In this document: positions 34,144 through 42,047 of the stretch, in pieces
How the letters are laid out: each line of letters opens with the position of its first letter
How positions within the stretch are numbered: the first letter of the stretch is position 1
Source: Burkholderia sp. Ac-20365
GTDB taxonomy: Bacteria; Pseudomonadota; Gammaproteobacteria; Burkholderiales; Burkholderiaceae
NCBI RefSeq assembly: GCF_017104715.1
Contig: NZ_JAAGPI010000024.1
Location: 87,137 to 151,136 of the forward strand
Length of the DNA: 64,000 bases
Direction of reading: 5' to 3'
Position numbers and translations under genes: made by a program
The notes under the pieces: generated by a model
What the model saw: the letters and a program-made list of their open reading frames with translations, nothing else
What the model was told of the DNA's origin: nothing
The model's database searches: none

Positions 34144-35361
34144 ATGCCCGCATTCCGTTTCGAAGCGATCGATGCTGCCGGCAAGGCGCAAAAAGGCGTG
34201 CTCGACGCGGACAGCGCACGCGGCGCGCGCACGCAGTTGCGCACGCAAGGTCTGACGCCGCTCGTCGTCGAACCGGCCGCGACGCGAACGCGCGGTGAGC
34301 GCAGTCAGCGTCTGTCGCTGGGACGCAAGTTGTCGCAGCGCGAACAGGCGATTCTCACGCGACAACTCGCGAGTCTTTTGATCGCCGGTCTGCCGCTCGA
34401 CGAAGCGCTTTCGGTTCTCACCGAGCAATCGGAGCGCGACTACATTCGCGAACTGATGGCTGCGATTCGCGCGGAAGTGCTGGGCGGACATTCGCTCGCG
34501 AATGCGCTGTCGCAGCATCCGAAAGATTTTCCCGAGATTTACCGCGCGCTCGTCGCAGCAGGCGAACATACGGGCAAGCTCGGACTCGTGCTGTCGCGCC
34601 TCGCCGATTACATCGAGCAACGTAACGCGCTCAAGCAGAAGATCGTGCTGGCGTTCACGTATCCGACCATCGTCACGATCATCGCGTTTGGCATCGTCAC
34701 GTTCCTGTTGAGTTATGTCGTGCCGCAGGTCGTCAACGTGTTCGCGAGCACGAAGCAACAGCTGCCAATCCTCACCGTGATGATGATGGCGCTCTCCAGT
34801 TTCGTGCGTAACTGGTGGTGGGCGGTGCTGATCGCGCTGGTGATCGTGATCTACATAGTGCGCGCAATACTGTCGCAGCCCGGACCACGTCTCGCGTTCG
34901 ATCGCTGGACGCTCACCGCCCCGCTCTTCGGCAAGCTCGTGCGCGGCTACAACACGGTTCGTTTTGCCAGCACGCTCGGCATTCTCACGGCAGCGGGCGT
35001 ACCGATCCTGCGCGCCTTGCAGGCTGCAAGCGAAACGCTGAGCAACAAGGCGATGCGCGGCAATATCGAAGACGCGATCGTGCGCGTGCGCGAAGGCACG
35101 TCGCTGTCACGCGCGCTCGGCAATACGAAGACGTTTCCGCCCGTGCTCGTGCACCTGATCCGTTCAGGCGAAGCAACCGGCGACGTGACGACGATGCTCG
35201 ATCGCGCAGCCGAAGGCGAAGCACGCGAACTCGAACGGCGCACGATGTTCCTGACGAGCCTGCTGGAGCCGCTGCTGATTCTGGCGATGGGTGGCGTGGT
35301 GCTGGTGATCGTGCTCGCGGTGATGCTGCCGATCATCGAGTTGAACAACCTGGTGCAATGA
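34144..35361 (+). CDS. gspF: Type II secretion inner-membrane platform protein
   Basis: This polytopic protein of 405 residues has two T2SSF repeats, each with an ILTRQLASLL- or FASTLGILTAAGVPI-type opening, and three transmembrane helices (about 170-195, 220-240, 375-395). It forms the inner-membrane assembly platform with GspE, L and M. It is the last plus-strand gene before the reversed gspC. Confidence 0.96.
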   Translation: MPAFRFEAIDAAGKAQKGVLDADSARGARTQLRTQGLTPLVVEPAATRTRGERSQRLSLGRKLSQREQAILTRQLASLLIAGLPLDEALSVLTEQSERDYIRELMAAIRAEVLGGHSLANALSQHPKDFPEIYRALVAAGEHTGKLGLVLSRLADYIEQRNALKQKIVLAFTYPTIVTIIAFGIVTFLLSYVVPQVVNVFASTKQQLPILTVMMMALSSFVRNWWWAVLIALVIVIYIVRAILSQPGPRLAFDRWTLTAPLFGKLVRGYNTVRFASTLGILTAAGVPILRALQAASETLSNKAMRGNIEDAIVRVREGTSLSRALGNTKTFPPVLVHLIRSGEATGDVTTMLDRAAEGEARELERRTMFLTSLLEPLLILAMGGVVLVIVLAVMLPIIELNNLVQ

Positions 35362-35437
35362 CGCCGGCGTAAGCGCACGAAAGACTTGCAAGCCGGGCCG
35401 ATGCTTTCCGTCAAGATCGGCGCGGCAGAGAATGAAA

Positions 35438-35851
35438 TCAGCGCACGTAGATGGTCGGGCCGGGCGCGTTGGCGGGAAGGAAAACTTCGGAGTGAGAGCC
35501 GTTGCGGTCGATGATGATCGAACGGGGACGCACTTCGGAAAGCTTGGCGCCTTGCATGATCATGCTGCCCAGCGACACGGCGCGCGGCGGTTCGCCGCCC
35601 GTGCTGATGATGGCAGCGGCGCCTTGCGAGAGCGCGAGAATGCCGAACAGATGGATGTCCTGATTCGCAGTGCGCGTGAGCTGGCCGCCGAACAGCGTCG
35701 CCGCCTGGTCCGTCGAAACGGGCGCGCGCACGGCGGCGGCGGGCACGGGCGCACCGGAATGCGACGTGAGCGTGACGACCCAGTAAGTGAGCGTCGCGCA
35801 GAACACGGCGAAGACGGCGAGCGAAATCAGGCGGATCTGGAGTGCGTTCAT
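35438..35851 (-). CDS. gspC: Type II secretion protein C, short form, inverted in the locus
   Basis: This inner-membrane protein of 137 residues has one N-terminal helix (about 7-27). A homology-region domain follows: TLFGGQLTRTANQDIHLFGILAL and GEPPRAVSLGSMIMQGAKLSEVRPRSIIIDRNG. It should link GspD N0 to the inner-membrane complex. It ends after the HR domain and lacks the PDZ or coiled-coil C terminus of the 270-residue enteric GspC. It is encoded opposite to all other gsp genes, dividing the locus into gspDEF and gspG-N. Confidence 0.88.
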   Translation of the reverse strand: MNALQIRLISLAVFAVFCATLTYWVVTLTSHSGAPVPAAAVRAPVSTDQAATLFGGQLTRTANQDIHLFGILALSQGAAAIISTGGEPPRAVSLGSMIMQGAKLSEVRPRSIIIDRNGSHSEVFLPANAPGPTIYVR

Positions 35852-36021
35852 GGCTGTGATTGTACGGATTATTGCGAGTTTTGCGGCATACAGAACGGCA
35901 GTTCGGAAGCCTTCAACTGCATGACATTAAAATGACCGACCGGACGTGCAGAGTGCTGCATTCTCAATGCATTACATGACGTCCGATCGATCGACAACTC
36001 ATTCAAACGAGGTAGCAAGCT

Positions 36022-36498
36022 ATGCAAATGTGGACCAGTCGCCGCACCGAGATCGCGGCTATGCGCGCGGGCCTGCGCACCCGTCGTCAACGCGGGTTCA
36101 CGCTGATCGAAATCATGGTCGTGATCGCGATTCTCGGCATTCTGGCCGCGCTGATCGTGCCGAAGATCATGAGCCGTCCGGACGAAGCGCGTCGTGTCGC
36201 CGCGAAGCAGGACATCGGCACCATCATGCAGTCGCTCAAACTCTATCGTCTCGACAATGGCCGCTATCCGACCCAGGAACAAGGCCTGCGTGCGCTGATC
36301 GAAAAGCCGTCTACCGACCCGGTGCCGAACAACTGGAAGGACGGAGGCTATCTGGAGCGCCTGCCGAATGATCCGTGGGGCAACGCGTACAACTATCTGA
36401 ATCCGGGCGTGCACGGCGAGATCGACGTGTTCAGCTACGGCGCGGATGGCAAGGCGGGCGGCGAAGGCAACGATGCCGACGTCGGCTCGTGGCAATAA
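36022..36498 (+). CDS. gspG: Type II secretion major pseudopilin
   Basis: This protein of 158 residues has a long basic leader (MQMWTSRRTEIAAM...RRQRG). Prepilin peptidase would cut before FTLIEIMVVIAILGILAALI with Glu5 present. The C-terminal calcium-binding loop region DPWGNAYNYLNPG...GADGKAGGEGNDADVGSW is typical. It is the main subunit of the periplasmic pseudopilus and the first gene of the gspG-N unit. It presumably has a promoter in the 170-base gap divergent from gspC. No prepilin peptidase gene (gspO/pilD) lies in this window. Confidence 0.96.
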   Translation: MQMWTSRRTEIAAMRAGLRTRRQRGFTLIEIMVVIAILGILAALIVPKIMSRPDEARRVAAKQDIGTIMQSLKLYRLDNGRYPTQEQGLRALIEKPSTDPVPNNWKDGGYLERLPNDPWGNAYNYLNPGVHGEIDVFSYGADGKAGGEGNDADVGSWQ

Positions 36499-36534
36499 GC
36501 GGCATTCAGATCGATAACGTTCGTCACCGGCACC

Positions 36535-37032
36535 ATGCAATTGCACTACTGCGTTCGTCGTGAAGCTGCCCGGGCGCGTGAGCGCCAGCGCGGTTTCACG
36601 CTGCTCGAAATGCTGGTCGTGCTGGTGATTGCGGGCTTGCTGGTGTCGCTGACGTCGTTGTCGCTGACCCGCAATCCGCGCACCGACCTGAACGAAGAAG
36701 CGCAGCGGCTCGCGCTGCTGTTCGAATCGGCGGGCGATGAAGCTCAAGTTCGCGCGCGCCCTATTTCATGGTTGCCGCTAGACGGCGGCTTTCGTTTCGA
36801 TATCCATACGAACGACGGCTGGCGTCCGTTGCGCGACGACCTGCTTGGGCCGCGTCGCTGGGAAGGCGGCGTGACGGGCGTGGCAATCGATTATCCCGGC
36901 TCCGATACGCATTCGGACCGCATCGTGTTCGGCACTGAAAGTATCGATACGCCCGTGCAGGTGACGCTTTTTTCCGCTGTCGGGCGCGTGACGATCATCG
37001 GCACGGGCAATGGCCGTTACGAGGTGCGTTGA
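36535..37032 (+). CDS. gspH: Type II secretion minor pseudopilin H
   Basis: This protein of 165 residues has a prepilin motif RQRG/FTLLEMLVVLVIAGLLVSL with Glu5, then a GspH domain ending ...VQVTLFSAVGRVTIIGTGNGRYEVR. It is a minor pseudopilin near the pilus tip. Its stop overlaps the gspI start (TGATG). Confidence 0.93.
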   Translation: MQLHYCVRREAARARERQRGFTLLEMLVVLVIAGLLVSLTSLSLTRNPRTDLNEEAQRLALLFESAGDEAQVRARPISWLPLDGGFRFDIHTNDGWRPLRDDLLGPRRWEGGVTGVAIDYPGSDTHSDRIVFGTESIDTPVQVTLFSAVGRVTIIGTGNGRYEVR

Positions 37033-37463
37033 TGCGATGCGCGCCTGTTTTTCGCCGCGTGCGCGGCGCTGTGGATAACGTGAATCGCAAACGCGTCAGA
37101 GGTTTCACGATGATCGAAGTGCTGGTTGCGCTGACGATCATCGCGGTCGCGCTGGCGGCGTCGCTGCGCGCGGTCGGCAGTCTGGCGACGGGCGAAGCCG
37201 ATTTGCACCGCCGCCTGCTCGCGGGTTGGAGCGCGGATAACGCGCTCGCCCAGCTGCATCTGGCACACGCGTGGCCAGAGCTTGGCTCGCAGAGTTTCGA
37301 CTGTTCGCAGGGCAACCTGCAACTGGTTTGCACGGAAAACGTGAGCGCAACGCCGAACCCGGTGTTTCGACGCGTCGAGGTTTCGGTGACGTCGCCCGGC
37401 AGGCCGGGCAACCTCGCGCAGTTGGTGACGGTGATCGCGAATGAAACGAACCGCTCGCTCTGA
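37032..37463 (+). CDS. gspI: Type II secretion minor pseudopilin I
   Basis: From the ATG at 37032 (one base shared with the gspH stop) this encodes 143 residues; a TTG at 37029 is the alternative. The cleavage motif is KRVRG/FTMIEVLVALTIIAVALAA. The rest is the short T2SSI domain with one Cys pair (FDCSQ, LVCTE). It assembles with GspJ, K and H into the tip complex. It overlaps gspJ by 23 bases. Confidence 0.93.
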   Translation: MRCAPVFRRVRGAVDNVNRKRVRGFTMIEVLVALTIIAVALAASLRAVGSLATGEADLHRRLLAGWSADNALAQLHLAHAWPELGSQSFDCSQGNLQLVCTENVSATPNPVFRRVEVSVTSPGRPGNLAQLVTVIANETNRSL

Positions 37464-38145
37464 GGTTGCGCGGTCGCGCGCGCGCCGTTCACCGCTGCTC
37501 AGGAAGACAGCGGGCGGCTTCACGCTGATCGAACTGCTGGTCGCGATTGCGATTCTGGCCGTGATTGCCGTGCTGTCTTGGCGCGGACTCGACCAGATCA
37601 TCCGCGGACGGCAGACGATCACGAATGCGATGGAAGACGAGCGCGTATTCGCGCAGTTCTTCGATCAGATGCGCATCGACGTGCGCAACGCCGCTTCCGA
37701 CGACGAAGCGGGTGAACCCGCCGTCGCGGTGAACGGCAATGCGCTGCAGATCGTTCGATATTTGCGGGCGCCGGGCTCGCCGCCGAGGCTCGTCGTCGTG
37801 CGGTACCGGATTATCGAAGGGCGCATCATCCGCTATGCGTCGCCGCCGCTTGCGAACATCGGCGAGGTGCGTCGCGCGCTCGGTGGCTCGGAGAACGAGA
37901 ACTGGAATTCTGTGCCGTTGATGGGCGGCGTCGGCGCGATTACCGCGCGGCTGTATGTGCCCAAGGTCGGCTGGACGACGCAGATGAAAGACGTGCAGTC
38001 GGCGATTACCGAGAACGACAACAATCTGAAGGTGCCTCAGCTCGGCAATGCGCCGCTGCCGAGGTCGGTGACGGGGCTGGAGGTGAGCATCGGCGCGAAT
38101 TCGCTTGCGCGGCCGGTCACCCGTGTTTTTCTCGTTGGGGAGTGA
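37441..38145 (+). CDS. gspJ: Type II secretion minor pseudopilin J
   Basis: This protein of 234 residues has a prepilin motif AGG/FTLIELLVAIAILAVIAVLSWRG, with the FTLIEL core matching consensus. The GspJ domain follows to MTGLEVSIGANSLARPV near the end. It overlaps gspI by 23 bases, indicating coupled translation. It binds GspI and GspK at the pseudopilus tip. Confidence 0.94.
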   Translation: MKRTARSEVARSRARRSPLLRKTAGGFTLIELLVAIAILAVIAVLSWRGLDQIIRGRQTITNAMEDERVFAQFFDQMRIDVRNAASDDEAGEPAVAVNGNALQIVRYLRAPGSPPRLVVVRYRIIEGRIIRYASPPLANIGEVRRALGGSENENWNSVPLMGGVGAITARLYVPKVGWTTQMKDVQSAITENDNNLKVPQLGNAPLPRSVTGLEVSIGANSLARPVTRVFLVGE

Positions 38146-38155
38146 GTTTCTGAAC

Positions 38156-39262
38156 ATGCGCTTTCGCCCTGCCCGTCCGAAACGTGCGAACCGTCCGGCT
38201 CGACGCGAGCGCGGCGCTGCCATCATCAGCGCGCTGCTGGTGGTCGCGCTGTCGGCGATTCTCGTGTCCGGGATGATCTGGCGAGAGCAGGTGCAGATCC
38301 GGCGCATCGAAAACCAGCGGCTGCTGGCGCAGGCGCATTGGGTGTCGCGCGGCGCGCTCGACTGGACGCGTCTGATTCTTCGTTCGGAAGGCGATACGTC
38401 GGCGGGGATCACGTATCTCGGCGGCGTCTGGGGCGTGCCGATTGCGCGCACGCGGCTTTCGGATTTTCTCGGGCAGATTGGCGAAGTGCGTGCGGAGGAA
38501 GGCGCGGCGACGTACATCTCCGGTTCCATCGAAGATGCGCAGGCGAAGTTCAATCTGCGTAATCTCGTGTCGACAGCGGTGCCGGGTGTGCTGACGCCGA
38601 ACATCCAGCAGGTTCAATCGTTCCAGCGTCTGCTGCAGCTGCTCGGCATCAACGGACAACTCGCGAAAACCACGGCGCTGCAATTGCGCGCGGGACTGCG
38701 GCAATCGGCAACCCGTTTTCAGACGTCCGGGAACGGCGCCACCGTCGACCCCACGCAAATGCAAGGCGGTGCAACTGGCGGCGGCAATTACACCAATCAG
38801 CCAGGAATCGACGACACCGACGACAACGCACCCGTCGCGCCGCTGCAGATGACGGGCGTCGATTCGTTGCTCGACGTGCCCGGTTTCACGCCGGAGATGG
38901 TTGCGCGGCTGCGCCCGTTCGTCACCGTTCTGCCGACGAACACGCCCGTCAACATGAACACCGCACCTGCCGAAGTGGTCGCGGCCGTGGTGCCGGGAAT
39001 GAATCTGTCGAATGCGCAGGCCTTCGTCGCGCGGCGCGAGACGGTGTTCTTCCGCAATGTCGGCGATGTGCAGAACGCACTGCGCGGGGCAGGCGTCCAG
39101 CAACTCGTGTTCGATCCGAACCAGCTCGACGTGAACACCAGCTATTTCCTCGTGCACGGACGCGTCGAGCACGAGCGTGCCGAAGTCGATCGCACCACCC
39201 TCGTCTATCGCGACGCGCTGACGCATACGACGCGTATCGTATGGGGACGAGATCAACTATGA
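38156..39262 (+). CDS. gspK: Type II secretion minor pseudopilin K
   Basis: This protein has 368 residues from ATG 38156, which has a GGGGAG ribosome-binding site. The frame is open to 38105 inside gspJ, but that extension is not leader-like. The leader is RRERG/AAIISALLVVALSAILVSGM, without Glu5 as is normal for GspK. An alpha-helical insertion domain (about 100-300) contains helix-hairpin-helix-like DVPGFTPEMVARLRPFVTVL. It caps the tip. Its stop overlaps a tiny ORF that leads to gspL. Confidence 0.94.
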   Translation: MRFRPARPKRANRPARRERGAAIISALLVVALSAILVSGMIWREQVQIRRIENQRLLAQAHWVSRGALDWTRLILRSEGDTSAGITYLGGVWGVPIARTRLSDFLGQIGEVRAEEGAATYISGSIEDAQAKFNLRNLVSTAVPGVLTPNIQQVQSFQRLLQLLGINGQLAKTTALQLRAGLRQSATRFQTSGNGATVDPTQMQGGATGGGNYTNQPGIDDTDDNAPVAPLQMTGVDSLLDVPGFTPEMVARLRPFVTVLPTNTPVNMNTAPAEVVAAVVPGMNLSNAQAFVARRETVFFRNVGDVQNALRGAGVQQLVFDPNQLDVNTSYFLVHGRVEHERAEVDRTTLVYRDALTHTTRIVWGRDQL

Positions 39263-39294
39263 ACAACGCAATTTCCCGAGAGAGTGGCCTTTGA
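39259..39294 (+). CDS. 11-codon mini-ORF bridging gspK and gspL
   Basis: An ATG overlapping the gspK stop (ATGA) opens a frame of 11 sense codons. Its TGA overlaps the TTG start of gspL (TTGA). The two four-base overlaps at both ends suggest ribosomes pass from gspK through this mini-ORF into gspL. The peptide itself (MNNAISRESGL) need not have a function. The pattern could be chance. Confidence 0.35.
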   Translation: MNNAISRESGL

Positions 39295-40664
39295 GCACGC
39301 TGATCGTTCTTCTGCCGCCGCGTGATCCGGCGGTGCCGTCGCAGGAATGGCAACTGCCGGAGCTGCCGTTTTTGCTGCTCGACAAATCGGGGCGCGTCCA
39401 GCGCGCCGGCCGCTCGGCGACGGGCCTGCTGCCGCGCGCCGGGTCGACCGTGCTGATGCTCGCCGCGCGCGACTGTCTGATGCTCGCCGCGACCGTGCCG
39501 CCGCTCAAAGGTCCGCGCCTGCGTCAGGCGCTGCCGAACGTGGTCGAAGATCAGCTGATCCAGGATGCGCAGACCACCCATATCGCGCTCGATCCGCAAG
39601 CGATCGACGGCAACCGGCATGTGCTGGCCGTCGTCGATCGCGGCTGGTTCCGTTTTATCGTCGAGACGTTCGCGGCGGCGGGACATCGCAATGTGAAGGC
39701 TGTGCCTGTCGCGCGCTGTTTGCCGCAGCCGGTTGCGGCCACCGCAACCGCGCAGGTACATGCGGAAGAAGCCGTTGCGGCCGGCGCCGATGCTGCGCCG
39801 CCGGGCGACGAGCCGGATTTCGCGACGCTCACGCCCGTGGTGGCGGCCGTGTTGGGCCATGTCGTGCCGTCGACGGCTGCGGTCCTGGGCGAAGGTGTCG
39901 TCGATGGCGCTCCGCCGCGTGTCGAACTCGCGCTTGCGCGCGGGCCGCTCGGCGAGGGGCTGGCTGTGCCGGAAGCCGCCGTCGGCGCGACGGTGGTGGC
40001 GCTCGCGGGCCATGCGCCCGTCACGCTGTATACGCTCGTCGATCTGCCCGGCAGCGAGCCGCGCATGGCGTCGACGGCGCAGCCGGGCCGTGTGTCGATT
40101 GCGGGTGCGCTGCCGTTGTCGTTCGAAACGCTCGCGCGCAACGCGCTGCAATGCCGCTTCGACCTTGCACAGTTCGAATTCGCCGTGCAGCCGTGGCGGC
40201 TCGATCGCGCGACGCTGCGCCGTCTGCGCCTGCCGCTGTGGCTGCTGGCCGGCACGGTGGTCGTCGCGATCATCGGCGCGAACGTGCAATGGCTGATGCT
40301 GTCGCGTCAACGCGATGCGATCAACACGCAGATGACCGAGTTGCTGCTGAACACCTTCCCGAAGACAACCGTCGTGCTCGATGCGCCCGACCAGATGGCG
40401 CGCCAGTTGCAGCAACTGCGCGTCGCCGCGGGCGAGCTTTCGCCGGACGATTTCCTGTCGCTGGCCGACGGCCTTGCGCGCTCGCTCGGGCCGATTCCCG
40501 TCAACGGTCTCGCCGCGCTCGACTATCAGGACCGGCGCCTCGCGGTGACGTTCAAACCCGAGGTCAAGGTCGACGCGGATTTCCAGCAGCGCCTCACCCG
40601 TAACGGCCTGAACGGCGCGATCGACAGCAATACCGGCAAGTGGACGATCAGGAACGGACAATGA
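39291..40664 (+). CDS. gspL: Type II secretion protein L
   Basis: This bitopic protein of 457 residues has a cytoplasmic actin-like domain (1-310; opens MSTLIVLLPPRDPAVPSQEW), one transmembrane helix at about 315-335 and a periplasmic ferredoxin-like GspL_C domain. It recruits GspE to the membrane. The start codon is TTG at 39291; no other in-frame start exists before the preceding stop. The stop overlaps the gspM ATG (ATGA). Confidence 0.94.
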   Translation: MSTLIVLLPPRDPAVPSQEWQLPELPFLLLDKSGRVQRAGRSATGLLPRAGSTVLMLAARDCLMLAATVPPLKGPRLRQALPNVVEDQLIQDAQTTHIALDPQAIDGNRHVLAVVDRGWFRFIVETFAAAGHRNVKAVPVARCLPQPVAATATAQVHAEEAVAAGADAAPPGDEPDFATLTPVVAAVLGHVVPSTAAVLGEGVVDGAPPRVELALARGPLGEGLAVPEAAVGATVVALAGHAPVTLYTLVDLPGSEPRMASTAQPGRVSIAGALPLSFETLARNALQCRFDLAQFEFAVQPWRLDRATLRRLRLPLWLLAGTVVVAIIGANVQWLMLSRQRDAINTQMTELLLNTFPKTTVVLDAPDQMARQLQQLRVAAGELSPDDFLSLADGLARSLGPIPVNGLAALDYQDRRLAVTFKPEVKVDADFQQRLTRNGLNGAIDSNTGKWTIRNGQ

Positions 40665-41164
40665 AAGCAGAACTGTTGAACACCTGGGCCGGATTCTGGG
40701 AAGCGCGCACGCCGCGCGAGAAAGCCTTGCTGACGTGGGGCGGTGTCGTGCTGGCGGTGGTGATCGTCTGGTCGGTGCTGTGGGCGCCCGCACAGGAAGG
40801 CCGCGCGCGGCTGCGCGACTCGATCCCGAGCCTGCAGCGCCAGCTGTCGCAGATGACGGCACAGGCGAACGAGGCGCGCACGCTATCAGCGGCGGCGCAG
40901 GGCGTGGCGCCGACGGGCGGCGCCCTGAAGGACGCGCTGACGACGTCGCTCAACGATCACGGTCTCGCGCCGACCCAGGTTCAGGTGCTCGGCAACGCGG
41001 TGCAGATCCAGTTGAAGAACGCGTCGTTTCCCGCATGGACCGAATGGCTCGACGATGCGCGCAAGCAGTTCAAGGTGCAGGTGTCCGAGACGCACGTCAC
41101 TGCGTTGAAGCAGGACGGACAGGTCGACCTGACGGCAGCGCTGCAGCCGGCATCGATCAAATGA
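40661..41164 (+). CDS. gspM: Type II secretion protein M
   Basis: This protein of 167 residues starts at ATG 40661, overlapping the gspL stop. It has a short cytoplasmic part (WEARTPREKALLTWGGVVLA), one transmembrane helix at about 24-42 and a periplasmic T2SSM domain with coiled-coil and ferredoxin-like fold. It pairs with GspL. Confidence 0.94.
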   Translation: MKAELLNTWAGFWEARTPREKALLTWGGVVLAVVIVWSVLWAPAQEGRARLRDSIPSLQRQLSQMTAQANEARTLSAAAQGVAPTGGALKDALTTSLNDHGLAPTQVQVLGNAVQIQLKNASFPAWTEWLDDARKQFKVQVSETHVTALKQDGQVDLTAALQPASIK

Positions 41165-41186
41165 CGGCGCAGCCACAGGATTACGC

Positions 41187-41966
41187 ATGAGTTTCTGGAT
41201 GCGGCGATTGCGCGCCGCGCTGCCGTGGATCGTCGTCGCGCTGGTCGCGAATCTGGCTGTGCTGCTGGTGATGGCGCCCGCCGCCTGGGTCACGCCGCAG
41301 TTCGCGAAGGCCACGCAAGGGCATGTCAATCTGGTCGAACCGTCGGGTTCGTTGTGGCACGGTTCGGCATCGCTGATGCTCGCGGCGGGTCCCGGTGCGG
41401 AAACGGCGACGCTGCTGCCGGGACGCATCGAATGGCGCACGTCGTTCTGGCCGCTTTTCACCGGCCGCGTGCGGATGCAGATGCTGCAAAGCCAGGCGAT
41501 GCCCGACCCCGTCACCGTCGATGCAACCTTGCGTACCGCGACGCTGTCGGGCGGCACGATTGCCGTGCCGGCGTCGTTGCTCGCGGGTCTCGGCGCGCCG
41601 TTCAATACGCTCGATCTGCAAGGCGACGTGCGGCTCACCTGGACCGACTGGCGCAGCTTCAATCGTCAGGCGTTTGGCCAGCTGATCGTCACGCTGAATG
41701 ACATGAGTTCGCGCGTCTCGCGGGTGAAGCCGCTGGGGTCGTATCGCGTGGTGTTTCAGGCGCAGGGCGCCGCGGGCACGCTCGATCTGTCGACGACAAA
41801 GGGGCCGCTGCTGCTGAACGGCCACGGCACGCTCAGCGAAGCATCGACGTCGTTCATGGGCACCGCGAGCACGACGCCCGATTCCGTCGACAATCTCGCC
41901 GGGCTGCTGAATCTGCTCGGGCGGCCGACAGGGCCCGGACAGGTCGCGCTGACCTTCGCGCACTGA
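41187..41966 (+). CDS. gspN: Type II secretion protein N
   Basis: This protein of 259 residues has an N-terminal membrane anchor (about 10-35: ALPWIVVALVANLAVLLVMAP) and a beta-rich T2SSN periplasmic domain. It is the last gene of the gspG-N unit and is followed by a strong terminator. GspN is present in only some T2SS loci and its role is not settled. Confidence 0.92.
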   Translation: MSFWMRRLRAALPWIVVALVANLAVLLVMAPAAWVTPQFAKATQGHVNLVEPSGSLWHGSASLMLAAGPGAETATLLPGRIEWRTSFWPLFTGRVRMQMLQSQAMPDPVTVDATLRTATLSGGTIAVPASLLAGLGAPFNTLDLQGDVRLTWTDWRSFNRQAFGQLIVTLNDMSSRVSRVKPLGSYRVVFQAQGAAGTLDLSTTKGPLLLNGHGTLSEASTSFMGTASTTPDSVDNLAGLLNLLGRPTGPGQVALTFAH

Positions 41967-41991
41967 TCTTCTTACGCGCAGGTCAAAACAC

Positions 41992-42025
41992 AACGGCCGC
42001 CATGTTTGCGCATGGCGGCCGTTTT
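41992..42025. terminator. Bidirectional terminator between gspN and the efflux lipoprotein gene
   Basis: A perfect 13-bp stem (41992-42004 with 42011-42023) has a 6-base loop, T on the right and A on the left. It should end both the T2SS operon (plus) and the convergent outer-membrane factor gene (minus). Confidence 0.9.
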
Positions 42026-42047
42026 TGTTGCTGCGTGCGTGGTGAAC

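Noticed and set aside
38949..40862. Minus-strand frame of 637 codons opposite gspK/gspL
   Set aside because: Low-complexity Arg-rich translation; gspK, gspL and gspM on the plus strand are clear, so it is a shadow frame.
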